64,000 nucleotides of DNA from Geomonas propionica (GCF_016458235.1 NZ_JAEMHK010000008.1:1-64000), one strand, 5' to 3'. Numbered from the stretch's first letter, positions 1 through 9,822 are shown. Made by a program: numbers and translations. Notes: a model not told the origin generated them from the sequence alone.

Positions 1-315
1 GGATCCGTTTCCTTCTAATCTGGAGCCAGTTCATCCTAATCTGGATCCGTTTTGAGAAAAGTAGCTACCATTTATTTTAAACCGGATCCGTTTCCTTCTA
101 ATCTGGAGCCAGTTCATCCTAATCTGGATCCGTTTTGAGAAAAGTAGCTACCATTTATTTCAAACCGGATCCGTTTCCTCCTAATCTGGCGCCGATTCAC
201 CCTGATCTGGATCCGTTTTGATAAAAGTAGCGACCCTTTTTTTCAAAATGGATCCGTTCCCCTCTAATCTGGAGCAGGTTCACTCTGATCCGGATCAATT
301 TTCCAAAAAACGGGT
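1..315. repeat. 83-bp tandem repeat, four decaying copies
   Basis: GGATCC-led units start at 1, 84, 167 and 250, an exact 83-bp period. Copies 1 and 2 are nearly identical, copy 3 has several changes and copy 4 fades out near 315. Each unit contains two 21-bp subunits (GGATCCGTTTCC.. and GGAGCCAGTTCA.., both ending CTAATCT) and a third GGATCCGTTTTGA start followed by a 28-bp AT-rich tail. Multiple terminal repeats of this kind occur at ends of IS21-type elements, but no transposase is in the window, so that origin is only a guess. The array may continue left of position 1. Confidence 0.9.
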
Positions 316-341
316 GTTTGGGGTAAGTAAGGTACGGAATT

Positions 342-365
342 TCGCGAAACGAATCCGTTTCGCGA
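342..365. repeat. perfect 10-bp inverted repeat
   Basis: TCGCGAAACG, a 4-base loop AATC, and CGTTTCGCGA form a perfect hairpin. No T-tract follows, so it is not an obvious terminator. It lies between the tandem repeat and the sod terminator in a stretch (316-470) where no gene was seen. Confidence 0.7.
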
Positions 366-470
366 CCTGAAAGGCAAAACAGCTCTGTCTCATCTTCACA
401 AAGGGGAGGACTCGTGGGCGCGCGCAGCGCTTTGGGGACAATTTTGAGAACTATGGAAGAAACAAATGAA

Positions 471-495
471 AGAGCCTCCCGCGGGAGGCTCTTTT
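471..495 (-). terminator. Rho-independent terminator of the superoxide dismutase gene
   Basis: The arms AGAGCCTCCCG/CGGGAGGCTCT form a perfect stem 3' of the minus-strand sod gene, with a CTTTCATT tail on that strand. On the plus strand it is followed by TTTT, so it may work in both directions. Confidence 0.75.
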
Positions 496-526
496 GCACG
501 TCAGGCAACCGTTTATTTATCAAGTA

Positions 527-1111
527 CTACATCTGCATCCGCTCCTCGGCCTTGGTCCACTCGATGTTCTGGAAGAAGGAGTTGATGTAGTCGGCGCGTT
601 TGAGACCGTAGTCGGTCATGAAGGCGTGCTCGAACACGTCCATCACGAGGATCGGCACGCAGCAGGCGGGGTGGCCGACGTCGTGTTCGTTGATCCAGCA
701 GTTCATCAGCTTGCCACTGTGCGCGTCCTGGTAGAGGATGGCCCAGCCGATGCCGCGCATGGCTCCCACCGACTTGAAGTCCTGGACCCACTCATCGTAG
801 CTCCCGAAGTCCTGGTGCAACCGGGACGCCAGCCTGCCGTCCTGGTTGATGGGCTGGTTGCCACCGAGGTTCTCGAAGTAGAGCTCGTGCAGCCTCATGC
901 CGTTGAACTCCCACCCGAAACGCCGCTTCAGTTCGGCAAAGGCAGGCTCAGAGCCCTTGCCGTCCTTGCGCATCTGCATGAGCTGCTCGTCGAGCGCGTT
1001 GCTGTTTTTCACGTACCCCTGGTACAGGGTGAAATGGTTGTTGAGGAGCGCCTCGCTGAACCCGGGCATCCCGATCAGTTCGGAGTAGTCTTTTGCCGTG
1101 AACGCCGTCAT
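527..1111 (-). CDS. sod: superoxide dismutase, Fe/Mn family
   Basis: This 194-residue protein dismutates superoxide to peroxide and oxygen in the cytoplasm. Family metal ligands are visible as His26, His75, Asp158 and His162, the last pair in a D-x3-H motif (DVFEHAF). Length matches the family. The ATG at 1111 is chosen over an in-frame start 23 codons upstream because AAAGGAGAG lies just 5' of it. The sequence is somewhat divergent: CC at 150-151 is unusual, and Fe versus Mn cannot be decided from sequence. It is transcribed alone, divergent from the macA-like operon. Confidence 0.93.
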   Translation of the reverse strand: MTAFTAKDYSELIGMPGFSEALLNNHFTLYQGYVKNSNALDEQLMQMRKDGKGSEPAFAELKRRFGWEFNGMRLHELYFENLGGNQPINQDGRLASRLHQDFGSYDEWVQDFKSVGAMRGIGWAILYQDAHSGKLMNCWINEHDVGHPACCVPILVMDVFEHAFMTDYGLKRADYINSFFQNIEWTKAEERMQM

Positions 1112-1171
1112 ATCTCTCTCCTTTTTATGTAGTTTCGAACATTTGCAGCGGTTGCGCAAAAACACTGACCA

Positions 1172-1199
1172 ATTGTACAAGAGCGGTTAGAGCTGTCAA
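1172..1199 (-). promoter_or_regulatory. sigma-70-type promoter of sod
   Basis: Read on the minus strand, TTGACA (1199-1194) and TACAAT (1177-1172) are separated by 16 bp. They lie about 60 bp upstream of the sod start codon. Confidence 0.6.
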
Positions 1200-1418
1200 A
1201 TGTGGCAAGGGGAAACGGTGGCTTGAACCGCATCTTGCCATAGAATATTTTCATTGACCGCACGTCGTTCCATGGTTAAAGTGACGGTTTGTCTGTGGAT
1301 TGCAGAAATTTCATGCGCTTCATCTTTCTTGCACATTTAGCAGATACTCTGTCGCAGTACCGGCGTCGCTACCAGGCGCAGCAAGGACAGTCTCAAGAAT
1401 CAACATAGAGGTGGACTC
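1200..1418. other. intergenic region upstream of the macA-like operon
   Basis: This completes the 307-bp divergent gap between sod and the efflux operon. It presumably holds the plus-strand promoter, but I see only a weak TTGACC-like box near 1254 and no convincing -10, operator or small gene. Confidence 0.4.
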
Positions 1419-2660
1419 GTGAAAAAAATCGTAGGTGCCGTGATACTGTTGTCCGTTCTGGGAGTGGCCGGCTATTTCTTCTTCAAACAACCCCCGAAAG
1501 CACAGTACAAGACTCAGAAGGTCGAGCGGGGTGCCATCACCTCCACGGTCTCTGCCACCGGCACCCTCAACGCCGTGGTCACGGTGCAAGTGGGTACCCA
1601 GGTCTCCGGCACCATCGCGAAGCTCTACGTCGACTTCAACTCGCCCGTGAAGAAGGGGCAGCCCATAGCGCAGATCGACCCGGCACTGTTCAACTCGGCG
1701 GTGGAGCAATCCCGGGGCAACGCCCTCAATGCGGAGGCGTCGCTGGCCAAGTCCAAGGTGACCCTCGTCGACGCCAAGAGGACGCTTGGGCGCAACAGGG
1801 AACTCTTGAAGGAAGGCATCGTCGCCCAGAGCGATCTCGATGCGGCCCAGACCGCCTATGAATCGGCACTAGCCGGGGGGAAGGCGGCCGAGGCCTCCGT
1901 GATGCAGACCCGCGGCGCCCTGAAGCAGGCGGAAACCAACCTGAACTACTCCACCATCAGGTCGCCGGTCGACGGCACTGTCGTCTCCCGCAACGTCGAC
2001 GTGGGGCAGACCGTCGCTGCGTCCTTCCAGACGCCGACGCTGTTCACCATCGCCCAGGATCTCACCAAGATGCAGATCGACACCAGCGTGGACGAGTCGG
2101 ATATCAGCAAGCTGAAAGTGGGGCAGAAAGCGACCTTCACCGTGGACGCCTATTCGGACCGGCAGTTCGAAGGGACCGTGGTGCAGATCCGGAACGCGCC
2201 GGTGGTCACCCAGAACGTGGTCACCTACGTCACCGTTATTGCCGTGGACAACAAAGAATTGAAACTGAAACCGGGCATGACCGCCAACGTCACCGTGGAG
2301 ACACTGAGAAAGGACAACCTGCTCAAGGTCCCGGCTGCCGCGCTCCGGTTCAAGCCGCGCTCCGACAAGGAGAAGAGTGCGAAGGGCGGCCCCGGTAGCA
2401 TGAACGGCGCCGGCGGTGGACATGGCGCCGGTACCGGCCCCAAGGGGAAGCCCGGCGGCAAGGACGGCGGGCAGAAGGTCTATACCCTTAACGCCGAGGG
2501 GACGCCGGTGCCGGTTACCATCACCACCGGGATCAGCGACGGCAGCTTCGTCGAAATCTTGAGCGGAAACTTGAAGGAAGGCGACGACCTCATCGTGGAG
2601 CAGGTGAGCCAGGATAAAAAGAAAAACGGCATGGGATCCCCCATGGGGCCGAGGTTCTAA
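1419..2660 (+). CDS. macA: MacA-like periplasmic adaptor (HlyD/RND-type membrane fusion protein)
   Basis: This 413-residue adaptor is expected to bridge an inner-membrane MacB-type ABC transporter to an outer-membrane TolC channel. The N-terminus is a signal anchor (hydrophobic residues 4-21). Residues 40-60 and 170-195 carry the split biotinyl-lipoyl halves (VGTQVSGTIAKLY; STIRSPVDGTVVSRNVD) around a coiled-coil hairpin, followed by beta-barrel domains. A Gly/Lys/His-rich insert around residues 325-350 is unusual for MacA. Translation starts at GTG after AGAGGTGG. The ATPase gene begins directly after its stop codon, so the genes are probably co-translated. Substrate is unknown. Confidence 0.9.
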   Translation: MKKIVGAVILLSVLGVAGYFFFKQPPKAQYKTQKVERGAITSTVSATGTLNAVVTVQVGTQVSGTIAKLYVDFNSPVKKGQPIAQIDPALFNSAVEQSRGNALNAEASLAKSKVTLVDAKRTLGRNRELLKEGIVAQSDLDAAQTAYESALAGGKAAEASVMQTRGALKQAETNLNYSTIRSPVDGTVVSRNVDVGQTVAASFQTPTLFTIAQDLTKMQIDTSVDESDISKLKVGQKATFTVDAYSDRQFEGTVVQIRNAPVVTQNVVTYVTVIAVDNKELKLKPGMTANVTVETLRKDNLLKVPAAALRFKPRSDKEKSAKGGPGSMNGAGGGHGAGTGPKGKPGGKDGGQKVYTLNAEGTPVPVTITTGISDGSFVEILSGNLKEGDDLIVEQVSQDKKKNGMGSPMGPRF

Positions 2661-3382
<722 letters not shown>

Positions 3383-3386
<4 letters not shown>

Positions 3387-4612
3387 CGACGCTTTACCAA
3401 AGCCTGCTCATAGCCCTGCGTGCCCTGCGGGTCAATAAGATGCGCGCACTCCTTACCATGCTCGGCATCATCATCGGTATCGCCGCGGTGATCGCCATGG
3501 TCGCCATCGGCTCCGGCGCCAGCAAGATGATCTCCGACCAGATATCCAGCATCGGCTCCAACCTCTTGCTGGTGCTCCCCGGTTCGGTCACCTCCGGCGG
3601 CATGCGCTCCGGTTCCGGCGGCACCCAGACGCTCACCTATGACGACGCCCGCGCCATCAAGGCCGAATGCCCCTCGGTCGCGGCGGTGGCCCCCAACGTG
3701 CGCGGCTCCGGGCAGGTGGTGTATGGAAACCAGAACTGGTCCACGGTCGTCTACGGGGTGACGCCGGATATGGTCGATGTGCGTGACTGGACCATCGTGG
3801 CGGGTCGCAACATAACCCAGTCCGATGTCGACGGCGCCACTAAGAACTGCTTGATTGGCCAGACCGTCGCTGATAACCTCTTCGGCGGCACTGATCCGGT
3901 GAGCAAGATCATCAGGATCAAGAAGATTCCCTTCACCGTGGTGGGGGTGCTGGGTAGGAAAGGGCAGTCGCCCCAGGGGCAGGACCAGGACGACGTCATC
4001 TATGTGCCGCTGCGCACTGCGCAAAGAAAACTTCTCGGGAGCCAGTTTCCCAACGTGGTCGGCTCGATCATGGTGCAAGCCAAGAGCGCCGAAGTGCTGG
4101 ACAAGGCCGAGGATGAGGTGACCGCGCTCCTGAACCAGCGCCACAGGATCGGCCCCAATCGCGAGATCGATTACAGCATCCGCAATCTCTCGGAGCTTCT
4201 GGCCGTCACCGAGCAGTCTTCCAAGGTCATGTCCATACTGCTGGGTGCCGTCGCCTCGATTTCCTTGGTGGTAGGGGGGATCGGCATCATGAACATCATG
4301 CTGGTTTCCGTTACAGAAAGGACCCGCGAGATCGGTATCCGCATCGCCATCGGCGCAAAGAAGCGCGACATTCTGCTGCAGTTTCTGACCGAGGCTGTGC
4401 TCCTGACCACCTGCGGCGGGCTGATCGGGATGCTGCTGGGGGTGGCGGGTGCGAAGCTCGTGGCGAGCTTCATCGGTTGGCCCACCCTGATCTCGGTCAA
4501 CACCATCATCATCGCCTTCGCCTTCTCCGCCGGGGTCGGGGTCTTCTTCGGCTTCTACCCGGCACGGAAAGCTGCGTCGCTCAACCCGATCGACGCACTA
4601 AGATACGAGTAA
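3383..4612 (+). CDS. MacB/FtsX-type ABC transporter permease
   Basis: This 409-residue permease has the MacB layout: TM1 at about residues 20-42, a large periplasmic MacB_PCD domain, then three C-terminal TM segments (about 285-310, 335-360, 370-395). The segment VTERTREIGIRIAIGA and the terminal NPIDALRYE are typical of the FtsX superfamily. The ATG overlaps the ATPase stop as ATGA. It forms the inner-membrane unit of the tripartite system with the MacA-like adaptor before it and the TolC-like protein after it. Confidence 0.92.
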
Positions 4613-4643
4613 CGCTTAACAAGCTGGTCGAAAAGGATCGCAC

Positions 4644-6125
4644 ATGAAGAGAAACAGGAAGACCGCGCTGGCCCTTTCCCTTGGCCTGGTGCTCGGCGCA
4701 GCCACCTCGGCTTTCGCGCAGCCCACTATCAACCTGACGCTTAAAGACGCCATCAAGATGGCCTTCGAGAAAAACCTCGACCTCAAGGTGGAACTGTACA
4801 ACCCCGCCATGGCCGAGGCCGACATCCGACGTAACCTGGGGATCTATGACCCGCTGCTTGCCCTCGGCATCAACTACGAGCGCAGCAACAGCAGCAACAT
4901 CCTGACCTTCAAGCCGCAGCCGGTCGACCAGGTCACCGCCAACGCCGGTGTGAGCCAACTGCTACCGACCGGCACCGTCGTCGGTGTGACCGCCCAGAGC
5001 GGCTGGATCAGCAACTCCGCCAAGTATTACTCCAACTCCGTCGACCTCACTTTGCAGCAGCCGCTGCTCAAAGGGTTCGGGCAGGAGACCACCGAACTCG
5101 CCATCAACGTCTCCCGCTTTACCAAGGGCGAGACCATGAATGTCTTCCGGACCCGGCTGAGCGACACGGTCGCCAAGGTGCGCAACGACTACTTCCAGCT
5201 CTACAACCTGCTCGAGGCGCTCGAGGTGCGCCGCACATCGCTTGAGCTCGCCAAGCGTATCCTGCAGAACGACCAGGGCCGAGTGAAGGCGGGGGTGCTC
5301 CCGGCCTACGAGCTTTTGAACTCCGAGTTCCAGGTCGCTACCCGGGAGAAGCAGGTCATCGACGCGGAGCGGGCGGTGCGGGACCAGATGGACGTGCTGC
5401 GCGTGGATTTGCAGCTGCCCTCGTCGACGGAAATCGTCCTGGCCGACCAGCCTTTCCGCGGCAGCTACAATCTCTCCGAGCAAAAGGCGCTCGACGATGC
5501 CCTGGGCTACCGCCCGGAATTGAACACGCAGCGCGACGTGATCAAGATAAACGACCTGCAGCAGCGCGTGGCCAAGACTCAGACCCTTCCCGACCTGACC
5601 CTGAACGCCAGCGTCGGTACGGGCGGCTTCGACCGTCGCTTTCTGCGCGGCATGGAGAAAACCGCCACCATCGACGAGCCGAGCTGGGGCGTGGGGCTGC
5701 AGTTTAGTTATCCGCTGGGCAACCGCGCCGCCGAGAACGACTACATCAGGAAGAAGCTCGTCCTGGAGCAGGCCCAGACCCAGCTGCAAAATCTGGAATC
5801 GGGCGTGGTCCGGGACGTGAAAGCGGCGCTTCGCCTGGTGGCCGCCAGCTACACGCAGCTCGACGTCACCGCGCGCGGCAGGGCCTACGCCGAAGATCGC
5901 CTGCGCGCCTTCCAGAAGCGTCACGATGTCGGCCTTGCCACTACCAAGGATGTCTTCGACGTGGAGAACGACCTGGTGGCCGCCAAGGGAAACCAGATCC
6001 AGGCGGTGGTCGATTACAACAATTCCATTACGCAACTGTGGCGGGCGACTGGGGAGATCCTGGACCAGGAGGGGATTAGCGTTACTGACACGGATGCAGA
6101 TCACCTCTACCAGAAGATGAAGTAG
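4644..6125 (+). CDS. TolC-family outer-membrane efflux protein
   Basis: The 493-residue protein has a Sec signal peptide (cleavage likely after ATSAFA, residue about 25) and two outer-membrane-efflux repeats with long helical segments, as in TolC. It starts 31 bp after the permease and should supply the outer-membrane channel of the MacAB-like pump. A second TolC-family gene in the window (40282) belongs to the metal efflux cluster and is clearly different in sequence. Confidence 0.9.
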   Translation: MKRNRKTALALSLGLVLGAATSAFAQPTINLTLKDAIKMAFEKNLDLKVELYNPAMAEADIRRNLGIYDPLLALGINYERSNSSNILTFKPQPVDQVTANAGVSQLLPTGTVVGVTAQSGWISNSAKYYSNSVDLTLQQPLLKGFGQETTELAINVSRFTKGETMNVFRTRLSDTVAKVRNDYFQLYNLLEALEVRRTSLELAKRILQNDQGRVKAGVLPAYELLNSEFQVATREKQVIDAERAVRDQMDVLRVDLQLPSSTEIVLADQPFRGSYNLSEQKALDDALGYRPELNTQRDVIKINDLQQRVAKTQTLPDLTLNASVGTGGFDRRFLRGMEKTATIDEPSWGVGLQFSYPLGNRAAENDYIRKKLVLEQAQTQLQNLESGVVRDVKAALRLVAASYTQLDVTARGRAYAEDRLRAFQKRHDVGLATTKDVFDVENDLVAAKGNQIQAVVDYNNSITQLWRATGEILDQEGISVTDTDADHLYQKMK

Positions 6126-6204
6126 ACGCCGTACCCGCACCTGTTTGCCAGTCGCACGAACCACGCTACAATTGGCGGGTGTTAATTGTGGTGCGGAGGT
6201 GGTT

Positions 6205-6462
6205 ATGCAAAGGGTGCGCTACGAGCATGTTCATCAGATCAGGTTCACGGCAGTCGGCGCCAGGACCATCGCCGACCTGATTCGCACTTTCGAAGAGAGC
6301 CTGCAGCTCTTCAGACAGTGGGAAGAAAAAGGGATTCAGCTTGACCCGCACGGCGTAGGGAGCAACTACGCCATTTTCTACACCTACGATGAAGAAGTCG
6401 CCCAGCAGGAGGGGTTCGAACGGATACGTACCGAGTCGGGAAATCCGCTCCCCCGACGCTGA
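6205..6462 (+). CDS. small conserved-looking protein of unknown function
   Basis: This 85-residue soluble protein has no signal peptide, TM segment or metal motif that I recognise. The ATG at 6205 follows GGAGGT, which decides against the upstream in-frame ATG at 6145. The centre (FEESLQLFRQWEEKGI) is probably helical and the end is Arg-rich. It stands alone between the efflux operon and a hairpin repeat that could terminate it. I assign no function. Confidence 0.6.
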   Translation: MQRVRYEHVHQIRFTAVGARTIADLIRTFEESLQLFRQWEEKGIQLDPHGVGSNYAIFYTYDEEVAQQEGFERIRTESGNPLPRR

Positions 6463-6486
6463 TCGTTGGTATAGGTGGGCAGTGGT

Positions 6487-6523
6487 AAAGGGGACAGGCA
6501 CCTTCGGAGCCAGTCCCCTTTTT
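6487..6523 (+). repeat. REP-like palindrome, copy 1 (possible terminator)
   Basis: GGGGACaGGC pairs with GCCaGTCCCC around a short loop and is followed by TTTTT. A second copy with the same arms is at 9823-9856. This repeat could terminate the preceding small gene. It resembles palindromes spread by REP-associated transposases, but none is present here. Confidence 0.7.
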
Positions 6524-6598
6524 GCTTTCAAGAAAGGCCCCACCTGTGAGATACTTTGCCGTCACCATCTCCGCAACAGCGTCAAAGGCAAAGGAAAT

Positions 6599-7375
6599 AT
6601 GTCACATCTGCACCGTTTCTCCCGTACCGAACTCCTTATTGGATCTGCTGGACTCGATAAACTTAAAAACTCAACGGTCGCCATCTTCGGCTTGGGCGGA
6701 GTAGGAAGTTACGCCGCCGAAGCCCTGGCTCGTGCCGGGGTGGGGCGCCTGGTCATCGTCGACTTCGACGAGATCTGCCTCACCAACGTCAACAGGCAGC
6801 TACACGCCATGGATGGCACTGTGGGCAAGGCCAAGGCAATGGTCATGGCCGAGCGCATGCGCCTGATCAACCCGCAGGCGGAAATCGTCCCCTATCACGA
6901 TTTCTACTCCGCCGAAAACAGCGACTTCCTGCTGCACGATCACTATGACTACGTGGTCGACGCCATCGACCATATTACCAGCAAGCTGCACCTGATCCGC
7001 ACCTGCCGCGAGAAGGACATTCCCATCATCTCCAGCATGGGCGCGGCCGCCAAGCTCGATCCCACCAAGATCGGCGTCGCCGACATCTCGCAGACCCACA
7101 AGTGCCGCATGGCCCGTTCCGTGCGCAAGCTACTGAAGAAGCAGGGGATCGAGCAGGGGGTGAAGGTGGTCTTCTCAACGGAGGAGTACCGGGAACAGGC
7201 GGGAAAGGACGGCGGCTGCAAGGGGAACTGCATCTGCCCCAATAAGGACGATCAGAAGTTCTCCTGCGAGCATCGCCGCGTGATCCTCGGCAGCGTTTCC
7301 TTCATCCCCTCCATCTTCGGGCTGACTATGGCTGGGGTGGTGGTGAACGATCTCTTGGCTGCGCAAAGTGCCTAA
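6599..7375 (+). CDS. tcdA: tRNA threonylcarbamoyladenosine dehydratase (TcdA/CsdL, ThiF-like)
   Basis: The 258-residue E1-like enzyme is expected to cyclise t6A37 of tRNA in an ATP-dependent reaction. The nucleotide-binding motif GLGGVGSYAAEALARAG follows the RFSRTELLIG start typical of the family. DxDxIxxTNxNRQ appears as DFDEICLTNVNRQ, and DAIDHITSK and SMGAAAKLDPT are family signatures. A Cys cluster (CKGNCICP, near residue 215) is present. The ATG at 6599 is preceded by AAAGG; the upstream in-frame extension would read through the REP repeat and is rejected. Confidence 0.92.
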   Translation: MSHLHRFSRTELLIGSAGLDKLKNSTVAIFGLGGVGSYAAEALARAGVGRLVIVDFDEICLTNVNRQLHAMDGTVGKAKAMVMAERMRLINPQAEIVPYHDFYSAENSDFLLHDHYDYVVDAIDHITSKLHLIRTCREKDIPIISSMGAAAKLDPTKIGVADISQTHKCRMARSVRKLLKKQGIEQGVKVVFSTEEYREQAGKDGGCKGNCICPNKDDQKFSCEHRRVILGSVSFIPSIFGLTMAGVVVNDLLAAQSA

Positions 7376-7423
7376 GGCGTCAAATACCTGAAATAAACCA
7401 TTTCCGGCATTTATGTAAAAATC

Positions 7424-7532
7424 CTCACCCCTCTACCTTAAGCTCCTCCCTCCGGAGGGGGGAGGTTGGGAGGGGGGCAGCTTGGATTGCGCGTAAGCCC
7501 CCTCCCTGGCCCTCCCCCTCCGGGGGAGGGGA
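7424..7532. repeat. GC-rich palindromic repeat (family A), copy 1
   Basis: Two G/C-rich half-palindromes (CTCCCTCCGGAGGGGGG and CCCCCTCCGGGGGAGGGG) flank a unique core of about 35 bp. Related copies lie at 8453-8493 and 34641-34728. This copy encodes the unusual C-terminal tail of the DUF72 pseudogene, suggesting insertion into its 3' end. Confidence 0.75.
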
Positions 7533-8434
7533 ACAAAAAATCCCGCACAGGTCTCGCATCTCTAGCGCGTTTTGCGCGGCATAGCCGCAGCGACAGTTGT
7601 TGAACATGATGAATGTCGTTCGGGCGGCCTCGCTGAGATTCAAGGCGTGCGCCGCTATCTCCTTGAGCTCCGCCTCCTGGTAACGATATTCATCGGTGGG
7701 TGCCTCGCTGTGCCAGCTGTCGCCGTTTCTGCCGTGCAGCCTGATGTAAGCGATGCCGGTGGTGGCGGCGGGATGGAAAGGGGCGGTGGTGAGGTTGCCG
7801 AACTGCGGCTCGTCGCAGGTGATGTAGGTGATCTTGTGCCCTTTCAAGAAAGCCAGCATCTCATCCCGGTGCTGTGAGGTAAACCAGCTGCCGTGGCGGA
7901 ACTCCACCGCGACCGGCGTTCCCGCCATCAATTCCTTGCAGTAGTGAAGATAATCCAGGTTCGCCTTCTTGTACCCGAACCAAGGCGGGAACTGGAAGAT
8001 GATGAAGCCCATCTTGCGTGCCTGCCGGAGTGGCTCCAGGGCAGCCAGCAGCGTTTGCGCCATGGCCCTCAGCAGGGCCGGCTCCGCAACGTGCAGTTCC
8101 TCACGGTCCAGATCGCATGGCGCCAGCATGCCGCGCAGTTCCTCTGGCAACCGGCGCGGGTCGATGTTGTGCCCGGTGAGGGCGCCGTATGCCTTGACGT
8201 GAAACAGGAAACCCGGCGGCGTGCGCTCTGCCCAGGCCTGGGCCATCTCCAGTGACGGAATGTGGTAGTAGGAGCTCTCGATCTCGACGGTGTCGAACTG
8301 GCTGGCATAGAATTTTAGGCGTGCTTTGGGAGTGCTTTGGGAGTGCTGGCGCCGCGCGGGTAAAAGGCGCCGCTTTCGATGAGGCTGCTTTCAGTCCAGG
8401 AGCAGGTGCCGATGCGGATCTTCCCTGGTGCCAT
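7425..8434 (-). pseudogene. DUF72 (YecE-like) gene disrupted by an 11-bp tandem duplication
   Basis: The 5' part starts with ATG at 8434 (GGAG upstream) and encodes a typical DUF72 N-terminus (KIRIGTCSWTESSLIESG), then stops after about 39 codons. The 3' part continues in another frame from about 8310 with ERTPPGFLFHVKAYGALTGH and later DUF72 motifs. The break coincides with an exact 11-bp duplication at 8321-8342. Removing one copy restores ..GASTPKARLKFYASQ.. and an open frame of about 332 codons. The last 35 or so codons lie in the family A repeat, so the 3' end also looks altered. DUF72 proteins have no settled biochemical role. Confidence 0.88.
8321..8342. repeat. 11-bp perfect tandem duplication inside the DUF72 gene
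   Basis: GTGCTTTGGGA occurs twice in immediate succession. The extra copy shifts the frame by +11 (+2 mod 3) and creates a premature stop. Confidence 0.95.
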
Positions 8435-8452
8435 GAGGACTCCGTGCCTACG

Positions 8453-8493
8453 TCCCCTCACCCCCAACCCCTCTCCCAGAGGGCGAGGGGAGC
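8453..8493. repeat. GC-rich palindromic repeat (family A), partial copy 2
   Basis: CCCCTCACCCCCAACCCCTC and GAGGGCGAGGGG form a partial palindrome similar to 7424-7532. It lies in the divergent gap between the DUF72 start and the methyltransferase-like gene. Confidence 0.6.
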
Positions 8494-8510
8494 AAAAGGA
8501 AACCTGCCAA

Positions 8511-9167
8511 ATGGACCGATCTTCGAAAAACCGACTGACCCCGCACATGCTGCCGCACTTTCCCGGCGACACCCTCTTTGACCGCATCGCCCGCGCCGTA
8601 TGCAGGGCGGGATGCCTGCCGCGCAAGGAGCTTTATGAGGCGTGGGAGGTGGCGCGACGGGTGCACCGGCGCTTTCGCGGTGGGCGAGTGGTTGACCTTG
8701 CGGCGGGACATGGCTTGCTGGCCCAGGTGATGCTCATTCTGGATCGCGAACTTTGTGAAGGCATCGGCGTCGACTTGCGTATCCCGGCAAGCGCTGCCCG
8801 GTTAGGCGCCGAGATTGCCGCCGAATGGCCTGCAGCATCACAGCGCTTTTCCCTGTTACAGCAGGACCTGAACCTGATCGAGTTGCACCCGGATGACATT
8901 ATCGTTTCCGCCCACGCCTGCGGCTCCCTTACCGATCTCATCCTGGCAAAAGCCGCTGCCGCCCGCTGCCGGGTGGCCGTGCTCCCCTGTTGCCATGATC
9001 TGCGCAGTTGCGACGATGGCGAACTTTCAGGATGGCTGGACGGACCTCTCGCCGTCGATGTCACCCGGGCGGCGTGGCTGCGCTCACAGGGGTACCGAGT
9101 TTACACCCAGACCATCCCGCTCGACATCACCCCGAAGAACCGCCTGCTTATGGGCGAGCCGCTCTAG
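8511..9167 (+). CDS. methyltransferase-like protein (METTL25/Methyltransf_32-like)
   Basis: This 218-residue protein has a class I SAM-binding core: motif I VVDLAAGHGLLAQVML and a following acidic strand GIGVDL. The later motifs SAHACGSLTD and VAVLPCCHDL match the HACG...PCC pattern I associate with METTL25/GSTCD-type methyltransferases. The ATG at 8511 is chosen because AAAAGGA lies 11 bp upstream and the longer reading would translate the palindromic repeat. Its 3' end overlaps the convergent membrane-protein gene by 4 bp. Substrate unknown. Confidence 0.7.
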   Translation: MDRSSKNRLTPHMLPHFPGDTLFDRIARAVCRAGCLPRKELYEAWEVARRVHRRFRGGRVVDLAAGHGLLAQVMLILDRELCEGIGVDLRIPASAARLGAEIAAEWPAASQRFSLLQQDLNLIELHPDDIIVSAHACGSLTDLILAKAAAARCRVAVLPCCHDLRSCDDGELSGWLDGPLAVDVTRAAWLRSQGYRVYTQTIPLDITPKNRLLMGEPL

Positions 9168-9496
9168 AAGATCGCGTTCAACAGGAAGTTGACCACCGAC
9201 AGCACCAGGCTGAACAGGAGCGCCCACAAGAAGCCGTTCACCGTGAAGCCGCTCACCAGTGCGCTGGTCAGCATTATGAGCAGGGCGTTGATCACGAAGG
9301 TGAGTAGCCCCAGGGTCAGAATGTTGAGTGGCAGGGTGAGCAGCATCAACAGCGGCCTGATGAAGGTGTTGATGAGACCGAGCACCAATGCCGTGATCAG
9401 CGCGGCGCCGAACCCGGACAGGCGCACCCCCGGCAAGAGATACGCGGTGATGACGATTGCCACGGCGTGCACCAGCCACTTCACTAAAAAACCCAC
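9164..9496 (-). CDS. small membrane protein, phage-holin-4-2/YvlD-like
   Basis: This 110-residue protein is almost wholly hydrophobic, with four predicted TM segments (about 5-22, 28-46, 52-75, 85-108). The pattern ITAYLLPGVRLSGFGAALITA plus LGLINTFIRPLL is typical of the YvlD-like 'holin 4_2' family, which occurs in non-phage chromosomes. Start is GTG at 9496, with AAGGAGG six bases upstream. No other phage gene is nearby, so a lysis role is unlikely; function is unknown. Confidence 0.8.
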   Translation of the reverse strand: MGFLVKWLVHAVAIVITAYLLPGVRLSGFGAALITALVLGLINTFIRPLLMLLTLPLNILTLGLLTFVINALLIMLTSALVSGFTVNGFLWALLFSLVLSVVNFLLNAIF

Positions 9497-9768
9497 GTTG
9501 AACCTCCTTGGTCTGCAGCGAAAAAACAACCCGCCAAGTATACCCAATTCTCTCTCATGACAAAGCTAATTTTGAACGGTGGCCTGGTCTACGGCGCCCC
9601 CGTTCTTGACTATTGTTTCGCCTTGTCAAAACGATGTTCAAGCTGACAGTAAACATCGCCTCCAACGCCTCTTCAAAAACTGCAATCAGCTCCCGGCTCC
9701 TTACGATCAACACATGCTAAACCTGCATAAACACTGGTTATAGCGATTAACTTGCTCCTATAAACAAG

Positions 9769-9798
9769 TTGACAGCGCGGGCAATACTCGGGTATATT
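9769..9798 (+). promoter_or_regulatory. sigma-70-type promoter of the ior operon
   Basis: TTGACA (9769-9774) and TATATT (9793-9798) are spaced by 18 bp, upstream of iorA. The remainder of the 378-bp gap (9497-9768) shows no gene. Confidence 0.65.
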
Positions 9799-9822
9799 TC
9801 GCCGACTCTCACATTAATACAG

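Noticed and set aside
1-315. CRISPR array
   Set aside because: Period of 83 bp with the whole unit repeated; no unique spacers between short conserved repeats.
9164-9496. Phage remnant indicated by a holin-like protein
   Set aside because: The YvlD-like family is widespread in ordinary chromosomes and no other phage gene is present.
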